Shown: in pieces, positions 6,148 through 11,047 of the stretch
How the letters are laid out: each line of letters begins with the position of its first letter
Position numbering within the stretch: the first letter of the stretch is position 1
DNA from: Thiobacter sp964445085
GTDB taxonomy: Bacteria > Pseudomonadota > Gammaproteobacteria > Burkholderiales > Thiobacteraceae
Direction: 5' to 3'
Length of the DNA stretch: 11,047 bases
Assembly: GCA_964445085.1 (NCBI GenBank)
Contig: CAYUJV010000096.1
Span: forward strand, 1-11,047
Notes under the pieces: model-generated
Told to the model about the DNA's origin: nothing
What the model saw: the letters and a program-made list of their open reading frames with translations, nothing else
The model's database searches: none
Translations under genes and position numbers: made by a program

Positions 6148-6759
6148 TCAGGCCTTGGGCACCGTCTCCCGGAATGGGTCCATGGCGAACAGTTTGTCCG
6201 CCAGCTTGGCCAGGTTCGGATGGGCTTCGCGCCAGTTGATCTCGGGGAAGCGGAAGTCGAGGTAGCCCAGGGCGCAGCCGACGGCGATGTCGGCCAGGTT
6301 CATGGTCTCGCCGGTGCAGAATTTCTTCTCGCCCAGTTCCTCCGACATCTCCTCCAGGCCGCGGAACACCTTCTGCTCCTGGCGCGCCATCCAGTTGGCG
6401 TTCTGGTGCTCGGGCGCGCGCTGGGTGCGCTCGAGGAAGATCAACGCCGCCGCATCCACGATGCCGTCGGCCAGCGCCTCCCAGCGCTTGACCGCGATGC
6501 GCTGGCGGTTGCCTTCCGGGATCAGGCGCGACACCGGCGTCACGGTGTCCAGGTACTCGACGATCACGCGCGAATCGAACAGCGTGCTGCCGTCGTCCAT
6601 CACCAGCACCGGCACCTTGCCGAGAGGGTTGGCGTCCGGCACTTTCGTCTCCGGGCTCCACGGCACATCGACGGCGAACTCGAGGTCGATATGTTTTTCC
6701 ATGGCGACGATGCGCACCTTGCGTACGAAGGGGCTGGTGAGAGAGCCGATCAGTTTCAT
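6148..6759 (-). CDS. Glutathione S-transferase family protein, YibF-like
   Basis: A 203-residue cytosolic GST-fold protein. The N-terminal thioredoxin-like domain contains GSLTSPFVRKVRI (5-17, Ser9 the predicted glutathione-activating residue), NPLGKVPVL with the cis-proline, and the DSRVIVEYL glutathione-binding segment. The helical C-terminal domain follows from about residue 85 and includes the NLADIAVGCALGYLDF helix. The closest family I recognise is E. coli YibF, 202 residues with the same MKL-GS-TSPFVRK start; its physiological substrate is not established. ATG at 6759 is supported by GAGGAA five bases upstream (6770-6765); ten more codons are open upstream but cross that site. It is followed by the diguanylate cyclase after 8 bases, so the two are probably co-transcribed. 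Confidence 0.92.
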   Translation of the reverse strand: MKLIGSLTSPFVRKVRIVAMEKHIDLEFAVDVPWSPETKVPDANPLGKVPVLVMDDGSTLFDSRVIVEYLDTVTPVSRLIPEGNRQRIAVKRWEALADGIVDAAALIFLERTQRAPEHQNANWMARQEQKVFRGLEEMSEELGEKKFCTGETMNLADIAVGCALGYLDFRFPEINWREAHPNLAKLADKLFAMDPFRETVPKA

Positions 6760-6764
6760 CAGGA

Positions 6765-6770
6765 TTCCTC
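6765..6770 (-). promoter_or_regulatory. Ribosome binding site of the GST gene
   Basis: GAGGAA on the minus strand, five bases before the ATG at 6759. It is one of the few strong Shine-Dalgarno sequences in the window and decides the start of the GST gene. Confidence 0.7.
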
Positions 6771-6784
6771 TAAATTCCATTCTA

Positions 6785-6853
6785 ACCACAGAGACACAGA
6801 GGCACAGAGAAAACCTCCACTCGAATTCCTCTGTGTCTCTGTGCCTCTGTGGT
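6785..6853. repeat. Palindromic (CACAGAGR)3 intergenic repeat between acnB and the GST gene
   Basis: Left arm 6785-6809 and right arm 6829-6853 pair over 25 bases with two mismatches, around a 19-base loop containing GAATTC. Each arm is built of three tandem octamers. The left octamers (6787-6810) read CACAGAGA, CACAGAGG, CACAGAGA; the right ones, read on the minus strand from 6851, end in G, A, G. The eighth base therefore mismatches in every pair while the other seven match. No T-tract follows on the minus strand, so a simple intrinsic terminator for acnB is not supported. I recall very similar CACAGAG-rich palindromes between genes of many unrelated environmental bacteria, which would make this a dispersed repeat. 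Confidence 0.8.
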
Positions 6854-6861
6854 GAAGCGTG

Positions 6862-9423
6862 TTATGCCTGCGCCACCGGGATGACCTTCCCCGGTCTTAT
6901 GTATTGATCCATCTGATGGAAGTTCAGATAGCGATAGATGTTCTCCGAAAGTGGCGCGATCCTGTCCTTAACGATAGCAAGATATTCCTCCACCGTCGGC
7001 ATGCGGCCCAGCTTGGCGCACACCGCCGCCAGTTCGGCCGAGCCCAAGTATACGCGGGCGCCCTTGCCCATGCGATTGTCGAAGTTGCGCGTGCTGGTGG
7101 AGAACACCGTGGCATTGTCCGCCACCCGCGCCTGGTTGCCCATGCACAGGGAGCAGCCGGGCATTTCCATGCGCGCGCCGGCGCGGCCGAAGATGCCGTA
7201 CACGCCCTCCTCGCGCAGCTCCGCCTCGTCCATTCTGGTCGGCGGCGCGACCCACAGGCGGGTCGGAATCAGGCCCGCGTCTTCCAGCACCTTCGACGCC
7301 GCGCGATAGTGGCCGATATTGGTCATGCAGCTGCCGATGAACACCTCGTCGATCTTGTCGCCGACCACGGCGGACAGGGGCTTGATGTCGTCCGGGTCGT
7401 TGGGGCAGGCGACCAGCGGCTCCTTGATTTCATTCAGGTCGATCTCCAGCACGTAGGCGTACTCGGCATCCGCATCCGGCTCCAGCAGCTCCGGCTTGGC
7501 GAGCCAGGCCTTCATGGCGTCGATGCGCCGCTGCAGGGTGCGCGCGTCCTGGTAGCCCCGGTCGATCAGATGCTCCAGCAGCACGATGTTCGAGTTCAGA
7601 TACTCGATGACCGGCTCCTTGTTCAGGCGCACGGTGCAGCCATTGGCGGAACGCTCGGCGGAGGCGTCGGCGAACTCGAAGGCCTGCTCCACCTTCAGGT
7701 CGGGCAGGCCCTCGATCTCGAGGATCCGGCCGTTGAACACATTCTTCTTGCCCTGCTTGCCCACGGTCAGCTCGCCCTTCTGGATGGCGGCGTAGGGAAT
7801 CGCGTTCACCAGGTCGCGCAGGGTGATGCCGGGCTGCATCTCGCCCTTGAAGCGCACCAGCACCGACTCCGGCATGTCCAGCGGCATCACGCCCATGGCG
7901 GCGGCAAAGGCCACCAGGCCGGAACCGGCGGGGAAGGAAATGCCGATCGGGAAGCGCGTGTGCGAATCGCCGCCGGTGCCCACGGTGTCCGGCAGCAGCA
8001 TGCGGTTGAGCCAGGAGTGGATCACGCCGTCGCCCGGCTTGAGCGAGACGCCGCCGCGGGAGGAGATGAAATCCGGCAGGGTGTGCTGCAGCTTGATGTC
8101 CACCGGCTTCGGATAGGCGGCGGTGTGGCAGAAGCTCTGCATCACCAGGTCGGCGGAGAAGCCGAGGCAGGCCAGCTCCTTCAGTTCGTCGCGGGTCATG
8201 GCGCCGGTGGTGTCCTGGGAACCGACGGTGGTCATCTTCGGCTCGCAGTAGGTGCCGGGGCGCACCCCCGGAACATTGCAGGCGCGGCCGACGATCTTCT
8301 GCGCGAGGGTGTAGCCCTTGCCGGTGTCTTTCGGCGCCACCGGCTTGATGAACAGCTCCGAGGGCGGCAGCCCCAGTGCCTCGCGCGCCTTGTTGGTCAG
8401 CCCGCGCCCGATGATGAGCGGGATGCGTCCGCCAGCGCGCATCTCGTCCGGCATGGTCAGCGGCTCGAGTTTGAAGGTCGCAATCACTTCACCGGCGGCG
8501 TTCGCAACGATGCCCTTGAACGGATGAATGGTGATCACATCGCCGGTGTTCATCTTCGACACGTCACACTGGATGGGCAGCGCGCCGGAGTCCTCGGCGG
8601 TGTTGAAGAAAATCGGCGCGATCTTGCCGCCCAGGACGATGCCGCCGGTGCGCTTGTTGGGCAGATGCGGGATGTCCTGCCCCATGTGCCACTGCACCGA
8701 GTTGATGGCGGACTTGCGCGAGGAGCCGGTGCCCACCACGTCGCCCACGTAGGCCAGGGGCAGGCCTTGCTGCTTGAGCTTGTCGATGGTGGCCAGCCCG
8801 TCCGGCATCTTGTTCACCAGCATCGCCTTGGCGTGCAACGGAATGTCCGGGCGCGACCAGGCGTCCTGCGCCGGCGACAGGTCGTCGGTGTTGGTCTCGC
8901 CCGGCACCTTGAACACCACGCAGCGGATGGCCTCGGCCAGCGCCGGCCTGGAAGTGAACCACTCCGCCTCGGCCCAGGATTCGAGCAGGGTTTTCGCATG
9001 AGGATTGCCGGCCCGGAATTTCTCCACCACGTCGTGGAAGGCGTCGAAGATCAGGGTGGTGTGGGACAGCGCCTGCACCGCATCCGGGGCGAGCGTGGCG
9101 TCGTCCAGCAGTTCGATGAGCGTGTGCACGTTGTAGCCGCCGAGCATGGTGCCCAGCACCTGCACCGCGTGCTGCCTGCACACCAGCGGCGTTTCCACCT
9201 TGCCGCGGGCCACGTCGGCGAGGAAGGCGGCCTTCACGTAGGCGGCCTGGTCCACGCCGGGCGGGACGCGGTTTTCCAGCAGATCGATCAGGAAGTCGTC
9301 CTCGCCTTGCGGCGGATGCTTGATGAGTTCCACCAGGGCGGCGACTTGTTCGGCATTCAGGGGCAGCGGCGGCAGTCCTTGGGATGCGCGCTCGGCAACG
9401 TGGGCGCGGTAGGCTTCGAGCAT
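6862..9423 (-). CDS. acnB: Bifunctional aconitate hydratase B / 2-methylisocitrate dehydratase
   Basis: Interconverts citrate and isocitrate in the TCA cycle; AcnB enzymes also dehydrate 2-methylisocitrate-type substrates and can bind mRNA when the cluster is lost. The 853-residue length matches E. coli AcnB (865). The N-terminus MLEAYRAHVAERA, the HEAT-like domain with NRVPPGVDQAAYVKA, the swivel segment GETNTDDLSPAQDAWSRPDIPLHA and the catalytic domains appear in the AcnB order rather than the AcnA order. The [4Fe-4S] ligands are C699 (GSCMTN), C757 and C760 (CSLCMG), with spacings of 58 and 3, close to E. coli C710/C769/C772. ATG at 9423 is the family start; no clear Shine-Dalgarno precedes it. 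It is on the same strand as icd, which makes the next TCA step, but about 6 kb away. The 102-base gap downstream holds a palindromic repeat. Confidence 0.98.
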   Translation of the reverse strand: MLEAYRAHVAERASQGLPPLPLNAEQVAALVELIKHPPQGEDDFLIDLLENRVPPGVDQAAYVKAAFLADVARGKVETPLVCRQHAVQVLGTMLGGYNVHTLIELLDDATLAPDAVQALSHTTLIFDAFHDVVEKFRAGNPHAKTLLESWAEAEWFTSRPALAEAIRCVVFKVPGETNTDDLSPAQDAWSRPDIPLHAKAMLVNKMPDGLATIDKLKQQGLPLAYVGDVVGTGSSRKSAINSVQWHMGQDIPHLPNKRTGGIVLGGKIAPIFFNTAEDSGALPIQCDVSKMNTGDVITIHPFKGIVANAAGEVIATFKLEPLTMPDEMRAGGRIPLIIGRGLTNKAREALGLPPSELFIKPVAPKDTGKGYTLAQKIVGRACNVPGVRPGTYCEPKMTTVGSQDTTGAMTRDELKELACLGFSADLVMQSFCHTAAYPKPVDIKLQHTLPDFISSRGGVSLKPGDGVIHSWLNRMLLPDTVGTGGDSHTRFPIGISFPAGSGLVAFAAAMGVMPLDMPESVLVRFKGEMQPGITLRDLVNAIPYAAIQKGELTVGKQGKKNVFNGRILEIEGLPDLKVEQAFEFADASAERSANGCTVRLNKEPVIEYLNSNIVLLEHLIDRGYQDARTLQRRIDAMKAWLAKPELLEPDADAEYAYVLEIDLNEIKEPLVACPNDPDDIKPLSAVVGDKIDEVFIGSCMTNIGHYRAASKVLEDAGLIPTRLWVAPPTRMDEAELREEGVYGIFGRAGARMEMPGCSLCMGNQARVADNATVFSTSTRNFDNRMGKGARVYLGSAELAAVCAKLGRMPTVEEYLAIVKDRIAPLSENIYRYLNFHQMDQYIRPGKVIPVAQA

Positions 9424-9459
9424 GGTTGAGATCGTTTCGTACAGCGAAAAGGAGGCGAA

Positions 9460-9468
9460 ATTATACCA
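9460..9468 (-). promoter_or_regulatory. Extended -10 promoter of acnB
   Basis: On the minus strand the sequence reads TGGTATAAT, a perfect -10 hexamer (9465-9460) with the TGn extension. It lies 36 bases before the acnB ATG. The -35 region 17 bases further up (TCATTC, 9488-9483) is poor, as is common for extended -10 promoters. The 86-base intergenic region up to the alpha/beta hydrolase stop holds nothing else that I recognise. Confidence 0.6.
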
Positions 9469-9509
9469 TCCGCCAGCAGGCCGAATGACCCTGGCGCCGG
9501 CAAAGACAT

Positions 9510-10214
9510 TCAGGGCGCGGCCATGGAAATCCCGTGCCGGACAAGGAATTCGCGGATCGCGGCCACGGCGGGCTCGGGGTGAGTCTGCAGCAGCATGTGC
9601 GGGGCCGTGATCCGGCGCAGTTCCAGATGGGGACACGCCGCCTGCACGGCCTGCAGGGCCGGCTCGCGCACCAGCCGGTCGCGGGTCGCCTGCAGGTAGA
9701 GCACCGGCACCCGCACCGCGCGCAAGGCGCCGCAGGCATCCGTGCGCAGGATCTCTTGCAGGCGCAGCGCAAAGACCTGCGCGCTCACCTGATCGACCGA
9801 GGCATACAAATCGTCGACCACGCCCGGCGGCGGGTGCGCTCCCAGCAGGAACCATTTCGCCAGGAACAGCGGCGGGCGCAGGTGGAACAGGGATCCCCCG
9901 AGGCCGCGCGCCGCCATGCGCAACGGGCCGCGCAGGGGCGAGCGGCAAAAGCTCGCGGCGAGCACCAGCGCCCGCAGGCCGGCGGGCCGCTCCGCCGCCA
10001 GGCGGATGGCAATGGGCCCCGCGAAGGACTCCGCCACGAGGATGTAGTCGGCCTCCTCCCGCAGCGCCTCGCGCACCCGATCGACCAGTGCAGCGTAGTT
10101 CAAGGGCACGTCGGTCGGGTAGGAAAGCGCGCGGCAGTCCACGCCGCGAGCCGCTTCGCGCAAGGTGCGAAAACGGCCGATGCCATCCAGGCCGGGGAGC
10201 AGAATCCAGCGCAC
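9510..10214 (-). CDS. Alpha/beta hydrolase of unknown substrate
   Basis: A 234-residue alpha/beta-hydrolase-fold protein without signal peptide. The oxyanion-hole strand is LLPGLDG (5-11). The nucleophile elbow is VAESFAG, with Ser63 in an A-x-S-x-A context that fits the small-x-nucleophile-x-small rule in place of classic GxSxG. The acid is the Asp in LQATRDRLV and the base is a histidine in ITAPHMLLQTHP near the C-terminus. The triad therefore looks complete; substrate cannot be inferred. GTG at 10214 is chosen because it starts right at the first beta strand, 2 bases after the stop of the upstream glycosylase gene; upstream codons in this frame lie inside that gene. It is likely translated together with the upstream gene. 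Confidence 0.87.
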   Translation of the reverse strand: MRWILLPGLDGIGRFRTLREAARGVDCRALSYPTDVPLNYAALVDRVREALREEADYILVAESFAGPIAIRLAAERPAGLRALVLAASFCRSPLRGPLRMAARGLGGSLFHLRPPLFLAKWFLLGAHPPPGVVDDLYASVDQVSAQVFALRLQEILRTDACGALRAVRVPVLYLQATRDRLVREPALQAVQAACPHLELRRITAPHMLLQTHPEPAVAAIREFLVRHGISMAAP

Positions 10215-10216
10215 GC

Positions 10217-10834
10217 CTATCCCTGTATCCCCATGCCTGCCGCCGCTCCTTTGTGCTGCAGCACGCTCCTGACCTGGGCACGCAGCACCGGAATCACTTC
10301 CTGCTCGAACCACGGGTTCTGCTTCAGCCACAACTGGTTGCGCGGGCTGGGATGGGGCAGCGGCAGGAACTCCGGCAGATACTCGCGGTAGGCCTGCACC
10401 GTCTCGCGCAGGCTCCTCTTGCGGCGGGGCCCGAGATAATAGGCCTGGGCATACTGACCGATGAGCAGGGTGAGGCGGATCTGCGGCATCAGCGCGCGCA
10501 GCCGCGGATGCCACAGCGGCGCGCACTCCGGCCGCGGCGACGCATCCCCGCGCGGCCCGGAGCCCGGATAGCACAGCCCGGCCGGCACGATGGCGATATG
10601 GCGCTGATCGTAGAACTGCTCCCGCGTCATCCCCAGCCACAGACGCAGGCGATCGCCCGAGGGATCGTTCCACGGAATGCCCGTCTCGTGCACCCGCCGC
10701 CCCGGCGCCTGGCCGACGATGAGCAGGCGCGCCGTGCCCGACGCGCGCAGCACCGGCCGCGGCCCCAGCGGCAGGTGCGCGTCGCACAGGCGGCACGCCT
10801 GGATTTCGGCAAGCAGCGCATCGAGCTTGGTCAT
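10217..10834 (-). CDS. Uracil-DNA-glycosylase superfamily protein with a predicted [4Fe-4S] cluster
   Basis: A 205-residue protein of the uracil-DNA glycosylase superfamily, the Fe-S (family 4/5-like) branch. Cysteines C14, C17, C88 and C104 follow CX2C-X70-C-X15-C, within the spacing known for family 4 cluster ligands. Motif A is VGQAPGRRVHETGIPWNDPSGDRL (40-63) and the C-terminal base-flipping motif is LPHPSPRN. Motif A differs from canonical family 4 (GEAPG followed by acidic residues) and partly resembles family 5 (GLAPG with TG and SG further on), so substrate range and activity are uncertain. ATG at 10834 has no obvious ribosome binding site. The role would be removal of uracil or other damaged bases from DNA. 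It precedes the alpha/beta hydrolase by 2 bases and starts 34 bases from the CRISPR end. Confidence 0.85.
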   Translation of the reverse strand: MTKLDALLAEIQACRLCDAHLPLGPRPVLRASGTARLLIVGQAPGRRVHETGIPWNDPSGDRLRLWLGMTREQFYDQRHIAIVPAGLCYPGSGPRGDASPRPECAPLWHPRLRALMPQIRLTLLIGQYAQAYYLGPRRKRSLRETVQAYREYLPEFLPLPHPSPRNQLWLKQNPWFEQEVIPVLRAQVRSVLQHKGAAAGMGIQG

Positions 10835-10840
10835 GGCATC

Positions 10841-10866
10841 ATTGTAGCGAGCCTGCCCGTCGTCAA
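10841..10866 (-). promoter_or_regulatory. Possible promoter of the glycosylase-hydrolase pair
   Basis: On the minus strand TTGACG (10866-10861) matches a -35 hexamer. TACAAT (10846-10841) matches a -10 but is only 14 bases away; AATGAT (10843-10838) has the ideal 17-base spacing but a weaker match. Either would start transcription at or next to the ATG at 10834, giving a nearly leaderless mRNA, which fits the missing ribosome binding site. This is weak evidence. Confidence 0.3.
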
Positions 10867-10868
10867 CG

Positions 10869-11047
10869 GCACCAACCGAGCAAGCGCACGCGGTCGGGCG
10901 ATGCTATTGCCACGTTGGCCACATGCACCACGTCGAGGAGTTTCAATCCGCGCCCGACCGTAAGGTCGGGCGATGCCTAAATCTTTCTTCAACCACATGG
11001 ACACAATCATCTTTCAATCCGCGCCCGACCGTAAGGTCGGGCGATGC
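10869..11047 (-). CRISPR. Leader-distal end of a CRISPR array (36-bp repeats, extends past the right edge)
   Basis: Two identical 36-base repeats lie at 10941-10976 and 11012-11047. A degenerate one at 10869-10904 shares its last 13 bases exactly (22 of 36 overall). Spacers are 36 bases (10905-10940) and 35 bases (10977-11011). Each repeat contains a 9-bp stem CGCCCGACC/GGTCGGGCG with a GTAA loop. Read on the minus strand the repeat ends in GGATTGAAA, the classic 3' end that supplies the crRNA 5' tag, so transcription is probably leftward, with leader and cas genes to the right. The degenerate repeat at the left agrees with a trailer end. Repeat length and ATTGAAA end occur in several type I and type III subtypes; I cannot assign one. 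Confidence 0.93.

Noticed and set aside
5003..6265. Plus-strand open frame of about 420 codons opposite the diguanylate cyclase
   Set aside because: It is antisense to a protein with complete GGDEF and membrane features; the codon-phase effect of high G+C explains the openness.
6140..6661. N-terminal extension of the diguanylate cyclase by 174 residues
   Set aside because: It is an alternate frame of the GST gene; the ATG at 6139 gives a normal membrane-anchored protein.
6785..6853. Intrinsic terminator of acnB
   Set aside because: The hairpin is long, but neither minus-strand flank has a T-tract, and the octamer structure points to a dispersed repeat.
6859..9429. Open frame of about 856 codons on the plus strand opposite acnB
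   Set aside because: It is antisense to an unmistakable AcnB and has a low-complexity, His/Gly/Ala/Arg-rich translation typical of GC-rich shadow frames. It shows no domain and no start context.
9424..10281. N-terminal extension of AcnB into the hydrolase gene
   Set aside because: The AcnB family start MLEAYRAHVAERA is at 9423, a promoter-like TGGTATAAT lies just upstream, and the extension is antisense-like shadow sequence of the hydrolase region.
6862..10834. acnB, hydrolase and glycosylase as one functional system with the CRISPR array
   Set aside because: acnB has its own promoter-like sequence and is a universal TCA gene; closeness to the array end is the only link, with no cas gene or defence domain in the window.

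Overview
The window is GC-rich chromosomal DNA from a proteobacterium, most likely a betaproteobacterium. The evidence is high G+C, housekeeping proteins that resemble the E. coli types (Icd, AcnB, MnmA, RluE, NudJ), and a gene order shared with enterobacteria. I cannot name the genus. Most of the window is ordinary core genome. The accessory signals are two palindromic intergenic repeats and the end of a CRISPR array at the right edge.

Left block (1-4371): the 5' part of icd (isocitrate dehydrogenase) runs leftward off the window. It is divergent from a compact rightward run: rluE (23S rRNA pseudouridine synthase), a MarC-family membrane protein, nudJ (NUDIX phosphatase), an exported protein of unknown function with a possible Cys-His-Asp triad, mnmA (tRNA 2-thiouridylase), and a small four-cysteine protein. 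The order icd / rluE - nudJ - mnmA matches E. coli; marC and the unknown exported gene are extra here. Junctions are tight (8-base overlap to 25-base gaps), so this is probably one transcript devoted largely to RNA modification. A perfect 18-base-pair inverted repeat sits in the icd-rluE divergent region.

Middle block (4346-9423): all genes are leftward. acnB (aconitase B) has an extended -10 promoter. Downstream come a 102-base gap with a (CACAGAGR)3 palindrome, a YibF-like glutathione transferase, a membrane diguanylate cyclase with intact GGDEF and inhibitory sites, and a SAM-dependent methyltransferase that converges on the four-cysteine gene with a 26-base overlap. The last three genes are spaced 8 and 15 bases apart and look like an operon.

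Right block (9510-11047): an alpha/beta hydrolase and an uracil-DNA-glycosylase-family protein with a four-cysteine Fe-S pattern form a leftward pair 2 bases apart. Next to the glycosylase start lies the leader-distal end of a CRISPR array: one degenerate and two perfect 36-base repeats and two spacers, continuing off the window. The crRNA strand is probably minus, so leader and any cas genes should lie to the right. I did not find a demonstrably new system. The best leads are the exported cysteine-protease-like protein in the mnmA operon, the unusual sequence around the MnmA catalytic cysteine, the palindromic repeats and the CRISPR array.
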